A DNA stretch of 64,000 bases from Muscardinus avellanarius (GCA_963383645.1 OY726560.1:81573593-81637592), one strand, 5' to 3'. Counted from the first letter of the stretch, positions 1 to 10,862 are shown. The notes: generated by a model from the sequence alone, not told the origin. Numbers and translations: made by a program.

Positions 1-186
1 GGCTTAGTGGTTGGCATCTAGTATTATAGCAATTTATCCAATATTAATATAAATATAATAATTACATGAAAAATAATAATTACATGAAAAATAATAATTA
101 CATGAAAAAGAATAAAATTGGACCCTTACCTAACACCATATACAAATATTAACTCAAAATAGATAAAAGATCTAAATATAAATCTT
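1..186 (-). mobile_element. Left part of an older ORF1-only L1-derived element, interrupted by a newer copy
   Basis: Bases 1-47 match 357-405 almost exactly, and bases 60-186 match 845-944. The internal piece present at about 407-843 of the newer copy is missing here. Read with 3161-4190, this looks like an older copy of the same element as 187-3160, split by that element's insertion. The short word CTAAATATAAATCT at 172-186 recurs at 3161 and would be the target-site duplication. The 3' end of this older copy lies outside the window. Confidence is limited because no alignment was run. Confidence 0.6.
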
Positions 187-1277
187 TTTATTTATTTATT
201 TATTATTTTTTTTAAATTTATCTTATTGGTGCACTGTATTCATAAATCATAATGGAATAAAAATAATACTTTTGTAGACATACATGCACTCATCGCCCAG
301 TTAGCCCCTCCCCGATCCCCACCCCATTCTCTCCTCATCACTTCTTCCCATGCTTGGCTTAGTGGTTGACATCTAGTATTATAGCAATTTATCCAATATT
401 AATGTTGATAATCTCACATAACAGTTTCATTTGTCTGATACCAAGCTTTTGATGACTTAAGGATAACATTTCAATATTTCTTTTTGCTTTCTTTCTTACC
501 AGAGAATATTTCTTTCTTTTTCTTTTTTAAGGTAAAACTATCATATATTTATTTATTTACTTATTTTTCACAAAAAATCTATCCTAATATGGAATATGGA
601 CTCTAGATACCCAAAATAATCTCGAAAAAGAACAAAGCTAGAGGATGTATATTTTCTGATTTCAAACCATATAAAGCTACAATAATTGAAAAGTGTAGTA
701 CTGTTCTAAAGGCTGATATATAAACCATTGGAGTTAAATAAAAGCCTAGAGATAAATTCTTCCATTTATTGTCAAGTTATTTTTGACAAGGTTTCCATGA
801 ACATTTGGTGGAGGAAATAATTATCTTTTAACTAAATATTGTTGAAAAATAATAATTACATGAAAAAGAATAAAATTGGACCCTTACCTAACACCATATA
901 CAAATATTAACGCAAAATATATAAAAGACCTAAATATAAATCTTAAGACTATAAACTTTTAGAAGAAAATCTGGGTCATAAAACATCACAACACTGAAAT
1001 TGGCAGTGATTTCTTGGATATGATTTCAATGGCACAGGCAACAAAAGGGTAAACACACTCCCTAAAAAATAAAAGCATATTGTATATCCAAAGACAATGT
1101 AAACAGAGTTAAAAGTTACTGGTAGAATGGGATAAAATATTTCTAAATGCTATATCTGAAGGTATATTAATATTCCAACTAGAAATCCTAAAAATTAACA
1201 ACAATAAAAGCAAACAATACAATTTAGAGATAGGTAAAAGACTAACATAAATAATGAATCTCCACAGATAACTAATC

Positions 1278-2194
1278 TTAGTTGTCTGTTGGATTGAAAA
1301 TCTTGTTTCTCTGGTTCTGGTGTGTGTTACCTATTTCTTCTTTGTAGTTAATCTCTTTGAGTATTTTCTCTAGTGCTGGGTTTGAAGACATAAATTCCTT
1401 CAGTTTCTGTTTGTCATGGAAGCTTCTTATTTCTCCATCTAATTTGATAGAAAGTTTTGCTGAGTAGGAAATTTTTGGCTGGAAGTTGTTTTCTTTCAGA
1501 GTTTGGAATATGTTACTCCAAGCCCTTCTGGCTCTCATAACTTGGTTTGGTAAGTCTGGAGTGATTCTAATCGGTTTGCCTCTGAATGTCACTTGGCCTT
1601 TTGTTTTTGTTGCCTTAAAGATTCTCTGCTTGGCTTCCACATTGGTCATTTTGACAATTATGTGGCATGGGGATCCTCTTCTCCAATCCTGTCTAAAGGG
1701 AGTTCTATAAGTTTCCTGGACCTGTGTATTTACCTCTTGCTCTATGTTTGGAAAATTTTCTGCTATTATTTCTTTGAAGATATTACTTATCCCTTTGGTT
1801 TCACCTTCTTTTCCCTCCTCTATTCCAATTATTCTTAGGTTAGCTCTTTAAAATGGGCCCATATTTCTTCAATGTCAGATTCCTGCTGTCGGATTTTTTT
1901 TTCTAAATTAGAAACTATGCATTCATTTTTTGAATGATCTTCTTCTAAGATCAAGATTCTATTCTCCATGTGGTCTAGTCAGTTGTTTGTACTTTTAATT
2001 GAGGCCTTTACTTCATTAATTGCATCCTTTATCTCTTTTTGACTCTCTCTGAATTTTTTTCGAAACACCTCTATTATTTCTACAGCTATTTTCCTGATTT
2101 GATCTTCTAGAAATCTCTGAATTTCTGTTTTATCAGGTTCTGATGTTGTGGGGTTGTGGGCATTCATTGCTCCATTGTTATTCCTCTTTCCCAT
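1278..2194 (-). pseudogene. L1 ORF1p (RNA-binding nucleic-acid chaperone), broken, newer copy
   Basis: The reading starts at the ATG at 2194 (MGKRNNNGAMNA). It has an N-terminal stretch rich in K, E and I that suits the ORF1p coiled coil, and a stop near 1979. After further stops, the conserved C-terminal half reads cleanly from 1649 to 1278, including VEAKQRIFKATKTKGQVTF, IRITPDLP and RRAWSNIFQTLKENNF. These are the RRM and C-terminal-domain signatures of L1 ORF1p, which coats L1 RNA as trimers. Total length is close to a normal ORF1 of about 300 codons. The gene is inactive as read because of internal stops and frame changes between about 1980 and 1650. Confidence 0.8.
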
Positions 2195-3160
2195 GATTTT
2201 GGAAGTTTGTGCCTTCTCTGGGTTCTTCCCTTGGGTTACTACGACTTCACTTAAGGTGCTCTGGATCTTGAGTCTGTGGTATCTCGGTCCCCACTACTCT
2301 TGTATTGGGTTGTATCACAGAGTCTCAGACCCAGGGAGTCAATCGAGTCTGCTTTAGACCATGGGGGATGCCAGGTTGGGCGTTCTCCTATGGTGTGATA
2401 TCTCTGCCACCGCCCCTCCCCCACTGGGTCAAGTCCCTGGGAGTCAGTACTGGAATTTCTCCTCCAGGACCTGCAGTTTGACTCACTGTTGTTGAGTGCG
2501 CAGATGTAACTTTAGTGGACTCGGTGAATTTGCTGCTGCTGCCGCCGGTAGCAATATGGCGCTGCTGCCATACCCTTGGCTGTGAGGCTGGTGTATTTCT
2601 TCTCTGTTTTTGAGCTCCGCTCTGAGTCCCTGCAAGGTGTTCTAAGCCCAGCCCCTGGGAGCTTTAGATGCTCCCTGCGCCAAGAAATCTGCCAAATCCC
2701 GCCTGGCTGTTCCGCAGTGGCTCACCTTGGCTCGTTGTTCACTGCTCCTCTCTGGAGCCTGGTGGGCTGTTGAGTGCATTGGTCTAGAGCTGTCTGGTGA
2801 GCTCACCGCTGCTGCCGGCAGTAAGGCACTGCTGCCACGTCCTATGGTGTGAGACCAGCATATCTTTTCTGTGGCTCTGAGCTCCGTTATCAGTTCCCTT
2901 CCTCTCTGGAGCCTGGTGCTGCAAAAGAAGATGGCACCTGCCGCTCCATGCTGCGGCTCCAGCTACAGCACTGCAGTCTGGTTTCTGGTATCTCATTTTT
3001 CTAGCCCTCTTTTTCTCTGTCCCTTGTAATTACATTTTTTGTTTCTCTGCTGATGGTGTTTTCTGGCTATGAAAGGTGCTGATTTTGTGGTATTAGAGAT
3101 TGGTTGTTAGTGGGACTCATAAGCCCCGCTTTTCTCCGTCGCCATCTTCCCAGAAGTCTC
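2195..3160 (-). promoter_or_regulatory. L1-type 5' UTR/internal promoter region
   Basis: This stretch is much richer in G+C than its surroundings and begins (minus strand) with AAGATGGCGAC, a YY1-type motif as found at the 5' ends of mammalian L1 elements. Another ATGGCG-like motif lies inside (near 2556-2575, in CAATATGGCGCTGC on the plus strand). It leads directly into the ORF1 start at 2194. Phrases such as CCCTGGGTCTGAGA recur in the 5' region of the L1 at 50865, which supports L1 5' UTR identity. Confidence 0.65.
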
Positions 3161-4190
3161 CTAAATATAAATCTTAAGACTATAAACTTTTAGAAGAAAA
3201 TCTGGGTCATTAAACCTCACAACATTGAAATTGGCAGTGATTTCTTGGATATGATTTCAATGGCTAAGGCAACAGTAGGGTAAACAAACTTCCTAAAAAT
3301 TAAAAAAAATATTGTATATCCAAAGACAATGTAAACTCTAGAGTTAAAAGTTACTGGTAGAATGGGATAAAATATTTCCAAATGCTATATATATCTGAAG
3401 GTATATTAATATTCCAACTAGAAATCCTAAAAATTAGCAACAACAAAAGCAAACAATACAATTTAGAGATAGATAAAAGACTAACATAAATAATGAATCT
3501 CCACAGATAACTAATCTTAGTTGTCTGTTGGATTGAAAATCTTGTTTCTTTGGTTCTGGTGTGAGTTACCTATTTCTTCTTTGTAGTTAATCTCTTTGAG
3601 TATTTTCTCTAGTGCTGGTTTTGAAGACATAAATTCCTTCAGTTTCTGTTTGTCATGGAAGTTTCTTATTTCCCCATCTAATTTGATAGAAAGTTTTGCT
3701 GGGTAGGAAATTTTTGGCTAGAAGTTGTTTTCTTTCAGAGTTTGGAATATGTTACTCCAAGCCCTTCTGGCTCTCATGACTTGGTTTGGGAAGTCTGGAG
3801 TGATTCTAATTGGTTTGTCTCTGAATGTCACTTGGCCCTTTGTTTTTGTTGCCTTTAAGATTCTCTGCTTGGCTTCCACATTGGACATTTTGACAATTAT
3901 GTGGCATGGGGATCCTCTTCTCCAATCCTGTCTAAAGGGGGTTCTATAAGTTTCCTGGACCTGTGTATTGATCTCTTGCTCTATGTTTGGAAAAATTTCT
4001 GCTATTACTTCCTTGAAGAGATTGTTGATCCCTTTGGTTTCACCTTCTTTTCCCTCTTCTATTCCAATTATTCTTAGGTTAGCTCTGTTAAAATGGGCCC
4101 ATATTTCTTCAATGTCAGATTCCTGCTGTCGGATTTTTTTTTCTAAATTAGAAACTATGCGTTCATTTTTGGAGTGATCATCTTCAATTG
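3161..4190 (-). mobile_element. Right part of the older ORF1-only element, with ORF1 remnant
   Basis: From 3161 to about 4180 the sequence repeats 930-1925 at an offset of 2231 bp with modest divergence. The ORF1 reading on the minus strand (4180 to 3718, then a TAG, then on to about 3509) is less broken than in the newer copy. It carries QESDIEEIWAHF, NVEAKQRILKATKTKGQVTF and RRAWSNIFQTLKENNF. It ends abruptly at about 4190, where plus-strand L1 ORF2 sequence begins, so the older copy is 5'-truncated or recombined there. Confidence 0.65.
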
Positions 4191-5065
4191 ATTTTTTTAA
4201 AGGGGCAAAACTATAAACTGGAATAAAGATAGCTTGTTCAACAAATGGTTTTGGCAAAACTGGTTATCCATATTCAAAAAAATGGAAATAAATTCCATTC
4301 TCCAACCCTCCACAAGAATCAATTCAAGATGGATTGATGAATTAAATACTTGGAAATCAGACCAGAGACCTCGAGGCTCCTTGAAGAGGGCATAGCTCCA
4401 ACACTGCAACATATAGGCAGTGTGTTGAGAAAGACAAAACTTTCTCAACAAGACCCCAAAGGCACAAGAAACTAAAAGACAAACCACTACTTGGGATTAC
4501 ATTAACCTGAAGAGCTTTTGTACAGCAAAGGAAACTAACTCCAATTGACAGCCTACAGAATGGAAGAGAATTTTTATCAACTACTCCTCCAATAGAGGAC
4601 TAGTATTTAGAATATACAGAGAACTCAATAAACTCAGCACTAAGAAAACAATAAAAAAATGGGTGAGTGAACTAAATAGACACTTCATGAAGGAAGAAAT
4701 TCAAATGGCCAATAAATGCATAAAATGCTGAACATAATTAGCAGTCAAAGAGTGGCAAATCAAAACTACCCTGAGATTTCACATAACTCCAACTAGAATG
4801 GCAATCATTCAAAACACAAACAACAAATATTGGTGAGGATGTGGAGAAGTGGGAACTCTAATACATTGTTGGCAGTACTGCAAATAAAAAAGTGCAATCA
4901 CTTTGGAAAACAGTATAGAGGATCCTCAGAAGAATGGAAACAAACTTACCATATGGTCCAGCAATACCACTTCTGGATATCTACCCAAAAGAATGGAAAC
5001 TAAACTAACAAACTAAGGCATGAGTATCTATGTTCATAGCTGCACAATTCACCATTGCTAAACCC
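4190..5065 (+). mobile_element. L1 ORF2 C-terminal fragment
   Basis: Plus-strand translation in shifting frames gives L1 ORF2 C-terminal phrases such as [46 protein letters not shown] and [12 protein letters not shown]. Several stops are present. It lies next to the antisense L1 piece that follows, so the two come from separate insertions or an inversion. Confidence 0.8.
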
Positions 5066-5074
5066 CCAAACTCC

Positions 5075-5385
5075 CCATTATTTAAAGCCTGCTATGGTTC
5101 CTATTTCCTCTTTGGCTTCCACAAGTGAGAGAAAACATATACCACTATTGACTTTCTGAGACTGGTTGATCTCACTTAGTATAATATTTTCCAGTTCCCT
5201 CCATTTTCCTGCATATGGCATAATCTTTTTCTCTATTTCTGAGTAGAATTCTATGGATGAATATACCACATTTTCTCAGTCTGTTAATCTGTTGAAGGAC
5301 ACCTAGGTTGTTCCATAATTTGGCTATTCTGAGTTGTGCTGCTTTGAACATGGGTATGCATGGAACACTACAATATTCTGATTTT
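5075..5385 (-). mobile_element. Antisense L1 ORF2 3' fragment
   Basis: The minus strand reads L1 ORF2 end and early 3' UTR sequence: a tract equivalent to AATTATGGAACAACCTAGGT, then CATCCATAGAATTCTACTCA and GATTATGCCATATGCAGG. The orientation is opposite to 4190-5065. It is not a functional gene. Confidence 0.7.
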
Positions 5386-5389
5386 AGTT

Positions 5390-7105
5390 CTCATTTGCCA
5401 CACTGAACTCATTATTTCTAAAACAGATGCCATCATTTCATAAGTCCATGTCCTTGCATGTGTCTCTTTATCTCAGAGTTCCTTTTTTCCCTGAAAGACT
5501 CAAATATCCCTGCTTTTGGGAAGCCTTTCTGGACCTTCTCTTTGGTGAATGAGTTGTTGAATCCTCAGGTTCACACAACATTTGGGTCATTCTTTCCCTC
5601 CACTCTCACCCCACTGTGCTGTTAAGTACCCACACTCTTTTACTTCTCCCATTATAAACTGCATAATTATAGAAGCCATGTCCTAACATTCTGTATCCCC
5701 AGACCTGGCTCTGGTCCACTGTGAAGGAAGAACTGGACAAATGAACTGAACAACATGATAAGGTGTCTTTTAGACTTCTACTGCCTCTATTTTAGGATTC
5801 ACATTTTCCATGTGAACCATTTACTATGTAATGTTAGAAAATATTGAAACTAATCATGATCCCAGCACCAATAAAATATTATAGTCTACCAGAGAGACGG
5901 TTTGATTACAGATTGTGATCAATTAAAGGCCATTTCCTGACTACCTCAAAGCATAGGTTAGTCACAAAAGTTGTGCCAATCTAAGATTGGCATCTTAAAT
6001 GACAGAGTTCACCTCAAGTTCGGCCTGAATTGGAGTCAAATGAAATGAAATTGATAGCAGATAAAAGCTCAACAGGTTCCAGAATAATTGTATACTTGTG
6101 ATGTTCTCACTAATTGGAGCACCAGCTCAGTGAACCTCAGCTTTTGGAACTGCTCTTGGGATAATGAGCAGACACATCTGTTTGGTATGAATCTGCATAT
6201 TTGCTCATTTGCCAAAAATGTAAGTGGAGCCCCAAATTAGTTTCAGTTCACTTAATCACTTCCAAGCTGAAGAGTCAGCTGAACGTGTCATCCTGCTCTC
6301 CCCTTCCCTCAACAAGCCACATCTCATCCAGAAGTGAACATCAGAGAAAAAAAAGCTTCAAAGGAAAGGGTCTGAAATGGGGATGCAGAGAGATGCTTAC
6401 AGCTCTGAATGAATGCGTATTATTCTCATTTATCTAAATAGGGGCCAGGTGCTCACACTGAAGAGGAGACTAATATAAAGAAACTCTTTACAGGCTCTTG
6501 TGTTCAGATCAAACACAAAACATATTTTCTTAAGGGAGGGCCACTTTAACTCAAATTTAATTCCTTTTGGCACTCTGTGCATTAAAAGATAAGTATTTGC
6601 TCTGGGTTTCAAAAATTGTGCCTCTAATGATATTAAAGTTTAACCTTCATTAGTCCCTGTGATATTGCCTCTAAAATAGCTTCTGTCACAGTATTAAATA
6701 CTATGTTCACTTTATTTTAACATAGTCTTCAAATTATAACAATCCTCCCATCCTTTAGATTTAATATAAAACAATTTCATATTTATATTGCACTTGGCAT
6801 ACTCAGGCTATCTTGAAGTATTCTGCAAAAATAAAGCAATCAGTCCACATATCAGTAGCCATTCTGTGGAGTAAGATAAAATGTATTTTGAAGAAACAGC
6901 TTTGCTTCCTCTTTAGTACATCAACTGGAACAATGCCTCTTGTTGTTCCTCTTGGTTAATATTTATCTTTTATTTCAGAGCATATGAACACTGAGCAACT
7001 GAGTCACCTTTCAGTTGAAATCCATTCATGCGACATTTCCTCAGCCTGCTTCACCAGCTCCACCAGAATGGAATCTGGTGCTGGAATCTCTTCTTCCCCA
7101 GACTC
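5390..7105. other. No recognisable gene or repeat
   Basis: About 1.7 kb of ordinary AT-rich sequence. Short open frames (for example 6201-6437) have no recognisable domain. No splice-flanked exon could be supported. Confidence 0.5.
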
Positions 7106-7109
7106 CAGA

Positions 7110-7560
7110 CTGTCTTTTTGAATTGACATTCATTTATCAAGTATTGAGTGGACCCCTAATGCATGCCAAACACAGCACTAGATACTGAATTTTTAGCAGT
7201 GATGAAAACAAACAATAAACATGACTGCTCCATGGTGAAATTGATGCAGACCAGAGTAACTGAACCAGTACAAATCAAGATTGTTTTGATATGCTTGCAT
7301 ATCAGGTAATATGCTTGCAGCAGGTGCTGGATAGAGAATTGCCTCTGGATGCAGGGAAGAGCTGGTCACCAGGGAAGGCTTTCCTGAGGAGGCACCACTT
7401 AAGATGACCGTTGAGTGTAGGTAAAGTGAGCATCAAGGGTGACAAGAGATGTGGATGATCTGGTGCCTTCTGCCAGATATTGAAAATAGAGGAACACAGA
7501 GACAGGATGGCTTTGCCTGGAGGAAATGGGCTGCGTGAGAGCTGGGGGAGGGGCTCTCCT
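7110..7560 (+). repeat. Ancient L2-like LINE 3' end
   Basis: The order of phrases matches the old mammalian L2 3' region: a version of 'gagtggacccctaatgcatgccaaacacagcactag', then 'agcagtgatgaaaacaaacaat', 'agggaaggctttcctgaggaggc', and a closing 'gatgtggatgatctgg...gcctggaggaa' pattern. Divergence is high, so the call rests on order and wording rather than identity. Confidence 0.5.
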
Positions 7561-7676
7561 CTCTCCTCATAAGCCTGAGGAACTATCATTTTGTTTTTTT
7601 AAGACTCAGCCTAAATTTGATTCCCGGTCCCAAGGGTACTGTGGGTTTGTACAGCCTCTATACACCACAGCACTTT

Positions 7677-7682
7677 GCCCTT
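7677..7682. repeat. Target-site duplication GCCCTT, left
   Basis: The six bases immediately before the 5' LTR are repeated exactly at 13071-13076 after the 3' LTR, fixing the insertion boundaries. Confidence 0.85.
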
Positions 7683-8115
7683 TGTTGGGGCCCACTCGGC
7701 TGGACCGAGATGGCACCCAGGCTTGTTGCCAGCGTGGATTCAAGATGGCATCTAGGCTTGCAGCCAAGTCACGAGACTCACAAGATGGACATCTCCTTGA
7801 GCATGCGCAGTGTGCTATGCTACGTGCCTGCAGAATGATCAGTGACGCAGCACCTCGTGCTACCACCAGCCTGCCTATGAGAGAGTCAGAAGTGTGCATG
7901 CCCTAGCTGTGGGAAGCTTGGGGTTGGTAGGGAATAGAGGGAGGGATTATGATGCTGATATATATTGTGCTTGTTGTACGCATTGTCAGACATATTGAGA
8001 GACATATAAAGAAGAGACATATTAAGGATCCATTAAAGAAGAATTCATGTTTCAGCTGAAGAGGTGTCTGTGTCGTTCTCTAAGCCCCTGCAGGTCGGAG
8101 TCTTAGGGGACGATA
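7683..8115 (+). repeat. 5' LTR of the class II provirus
   Basis: Begins TGTTGGGGCCCACTC and ends GGGGACGATA, matching 12655-13070 along its length. It holds a TATA-like GATATATATTG near 7957 and an ATTAAA polyadenylation-type signal at 8032-8037. AAGATGG occurs twice (near 7743 and 7781), a possible YY1-type site. It is 17 bp longer than the 3' LTR because of an extra segment in the CATATTGAGAGACATA region near 7985-8015. Confidence 0.9.
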
Positions 8116-8117
8116 AG

Positions 8118-8135
8118 TGGCGCCGAAACCCGGGA
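8118..8135 (+). other. Primer-binding site, tRNA-Phe-like
   Basis: TGGCGCCGAAACCCGGGA begins 2 bp after the LTR. It fits the 3' end of tRNA-Phe, the primer used by IAP elements, except for C instead of T at the fourth base. The first seven bases, TGGCGCC, are also those of lysine-type primer sites, but the rest is phenylalanine-like. Confidence 0.8.
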
Positions 8136-8215
8136 AAAACAATGTCGCAAAAAGTTCGCAGGTAAATGACATAATAAGATAAGGCTCGCGGATAAGCGAG
8201 GGACAGCGCTGTAAA

Positions 8216-8330
8216 GGTTCGCAGGAATTTGCGACAGGTTCGCAGGAATTTGCGACGATAGGTTCGCAGGAATTTGCGACGATAGGTTCGCAGGAATTTG
8301 CGACGATAGATTTGTAGGAGTTTGTGACAA
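8216..8330 (+). repeat. Tandem 24-bp repeats in the proviral leader
   Basis: Units of GGTTCGCAGGAATTTGCGAC plus GATA run from 8216. The first is a 21-bp unit, three 24-bp units are nearly perfect (8237, 8261, 8285), and a decayed unit starts at 8309. They lie between the primer site and the gag start, where packaging or translation signals are expected. Function is unknown. Confidence 0.9.
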
Positions 8331-8340
8331 AGTAAAACTT

Positions 8341-9276
8341 ATGATGGGGTCTAAGGTTGCTACCATGAAGGTCAAAGAGGCTCTTTGTAACATTCTGTCT
8401 AAGGGAGGAGTGAAAGTGAAAGCAGCCACTTTAGAAAATTTTCTTAGCACAGTTAAAACGGTAGCTCCGTGGTTTTTAGAGGAAGGATATGTTAACACTT
8501 CTCAGTGGAAACGTCTTGGTCAGGATCTTCTTAAGGCCAATGCCGAAGGGGCTCTCCCACCTGGGACATTGGCTATCTGGAGCTTAATTAAATCATGCCT
8601 GACAGATAAAACAGGGAGGTATCATCAAGTTCTGGCTGAAGGCTCTAATGCTTTAGAGGAAGCAAAAGAAGATATTTCAGAGCAAGGTCAACAGGCAGAC
8701 TCTCACAGGGGCGAGGAGTCCTCTGAAAGCAACTCCTCCGATTCCTCCGAGGAACAAGAGATATGGCCTATTTCACCAGAAAGAGATAAGGAGGAAGAAG
8801 CTTTGTTAGAATCTTGGCGCAGATTCCAAATGTCTTATAACAGAAAAAAGAAACATCCTGAACCTTCCGCTCCTCCCCCTCCCTCTCCTAGTCCGCCGCC
8901 ATATCTTACTGAGAAGGGAAAGTCTGATAGGCGGAAGACACCTGATGTTAGTCCGTGGGCGGAGATTTTGCCTACACCAGGAGCATTTCCTGTGTTTCTT
9001 GACCAGAATCAGCAAAGGTATCATGAGCCATTAGATTGGAAGATTGTTAAAAGATTAAAAGAAGCTGTGTCCACATATGGAGTGCAGGCTTCATTTAACT
9101 TGTCACTGGTAGAATCCTTTGAAAGATACTCCATGACTCCAAATGATTGGATGAATTTGTGCAGGGCTGTACTGTCTGGTGGAGCCTATCTTAAGACTAC
9201 CAGAAAAAATTGTTGTTATGCATTCTTACCACAGATCTCACACCCACTGGAGTGTTGTGGCAAGAGGGTCCCATAA
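8341..9276 (+). pseudogene. gag: gag: matrix, proline-rich linker and N-terminal capsid, truncated by deletion
   Basis: This open frame of 311 codons begins with ATGATGGGG; the second ATG gives an MGSK start reminiscent of a myristoylated matrix. Residues about 10-90 form the betaretroviral matrix (p10-type) domain. An acidic serine-rich stretch follows at about 124-140. A proline-rich linker carries PPPY at 185-188, a late-budding type motif. Capsid N-terminal sequence starts near PVFLDQN (217) and runs to about 284. The rest of capsid, nucleocapsid and protease is missing. The last 25 or so codons read pol sequence in the wrong frame, so the tail is not Gag. The unbroken 280-codon N-terminal part is notable for an old insertion. 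Confidence 0.85.
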
Positions 9277-10862
9277 TGTGGGTACACCTCCCTCATTCTC
9301 CCAAAAAAGTGTTGCCATGGTATCCAGCCTGTGTTGCACAAATAATTATTAAGGCATTAAAGGCAACTCTGACTGCATTTGGAATGCAGCCTGATCTTAT
9401 CATCACTCCATATACTAAAGAACAGCTTGCCACTCTAGCTGCCACCAATTCTGACTGGGCCATTGTCCATGTAATGGCCACAGGACAATTCAATAATCAT
9501 TATCCACAACATCCATGGCTCAGGTTTGTTTTGGCTCATCCTATTATTTTTGCTAAAATCACTCGATCTGCACCGATTGCTGGAGCGCCAAATATTTTTA
9601 CAGATGGATCCAAAGGAGGTATGGGAGTGATATTCAAAGAAGGCTCAGATCCACAAACTTTTCTTTTTCCCCATTCATCAGCACAGGCAGTAGAGATTCT
9701 GACAGCGATTCAAGTATTTATGCTCTATGATTCCACTTCATTCAATTTAATTTCAGATAGCTTATATGTGGTACAGGCACTTAATAGCCTTGAATGTGTA
9801 GGACATATTAAGGGACAATCTACTATTCTTTTATTATTGGCTAAGTTACAACAATATATTTGGAACCGAAAATGTTCCTTCTATGCAACCCACATACGAG
9901 CTCATTCAGGACTTCCTGGACCGCTTGCTGAAGGCAATGCTATTGCAGATTTTCATACTCGAACTGTACTTATTTTTTCAAATGAAGACAAAGTTTTACA
10001 GGCTCAAGAATTTCACAATAAATTTCATGTAAATTCCCAAACGCTGAGACTAAAATTTAAAATCACTAAAGAACAAGCTCGACGCATTGTATTGCAATGC
10101 AAAAATTGTTTGACATTATTGCCACAGCCTACTACAGGAGTAAATCCTCGAGGTTTGCGACCTCTTCACCTATGGCAAATGGATGTCACGCATGTTCTTG
10201 AATTTGGCTCTCTTAAATATGTACATGTTTCCGTGGATACATGTTCCGGAGTTATCTTTGCCTCTGCTCATACTGGAGAAAAGGCCCAACATGTAATTTC
10301 CCATTGTCTGCAAGCTTTTGCTGCCTGGGGCATCCCTCACCAAATTAAAACTGATAATGGACCTGCTTATGTTTCTCAAAGATTTTCTCATTTCTGTGCC
10401 CAAATGGTTATACAATTAAATCATGGATTACCATATAAGCCACAGGGCCAAGGCATAGTAGAATGAGCCCATGCCACTATTAAATCTGCTTTAATAAAAC
10501 AAAAAGGGGTGATAGGAGCTCAATGGACCACACCAAAAGATAAACTAAATCTTATATTATTTATTCTAAATTTTTTAACGCTGGATGCCAATGGACGAAC
10601 AGCAGCGGAAAGACATTACAGGCCTCATGAGTGCTATGCAGGGCAAGCAATGTGGAAAGATTTTCTTACAGAAGCATGGAATGGTCCGGATCCAGTGCTA
10701 ACGTGGGGTCGAGGGTCGGTGTGTGTTTTCCCACAGGACAAAGACTCGCCGATTTGGGTTCCTGAAAGATTGGTGCGCCATGTACAGGAACCAATGGAAG
10801 ATGCCAAGCAACAAATGGATATGGCTAACTCTGTTGGTAATGTTCAACATTGGAATGGGTGA
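9210..10862 (+). pseudogene. pol: pol fragment: RT connection, RNase H and integrase, with one in-frame stop
   Basis: The reading is open for 418 codons, broken by TGA at 10464-10466, and continues in the same frame to 10862. It enters near the end of RT (the YxDD active site is deleted). RNase H follows, with acidic residues D132 (FTDGSKGG), E162, D183 (ISDS) and D247. Integrase has an HHCC zinc-binding module (H269, H273, C297, C300) and D325 (WQMD), D382 (TDNG) and E418, with 35 residues between the last two (D,D-35-E). The stop sits directly after the catalytic glutamate. The C-terminal DNA-binding region (TWGRGSVCVFPQ) lies in the downstream part. Gag and pol overlap in different frames (-1) at the deletion join. 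Confidence 0.88.
10490..10509 (+). other. Internal copy of the polypurine-tract region (central-PPT-like)
   Basis: TTTAATAAAACAAAAAGGGG here is identical to 12631-12650, the stretch that precedes the 3' LTR. It lies within the integrase coding region. A second plus-strand primer site is one possible role; shared coding constraint or chance is another. Confidence 0.6.

Larger units (their letters stand above)
187..3160 (-). mobile_element. Full-length ORF1-only (half-LINE-like) L1-derived retrotransposon
   Basis: Read on the minus strand, the element starts at 3160 with a GC-rich L1-type 5' end (GACTTCTGGGAAGATGGCGA), followed by a 5' UTR of about 960 bp. An ORF1 reading runs from 2194 to 1278 with stops. 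About 870 bp of other sequence follows, largely L1 ORF2 in the opposite orientation. It finishes with a typical G-rich L1 3' UTR (about 375-222) and an A-rich tail (T-rich on the plus strand, 187-220). No ORF2 in sense orientation is present. A candidate target duplication, CTAAATATAAATCT, flanks it at 172-186 and 3161-3175. This resembles the known HAL1 (half-LINE) design, in which ORF1 alone is kept and ORF2 protein is borrowed from full L1. Assignment as a distinct family is inference. Confidence 0.6.

Noticed and set aside
8216..8330. CRISPR-like spacing of short repeats
   Set aside because: Units are contiguous without spacers and lie in a proviral leader of a mammalian genome.
8103..8498. 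Minus-strand 131-codon frame with SQIPANLS repeats
   Set aside because: Reverse reading of the 24-bp leader repeats.
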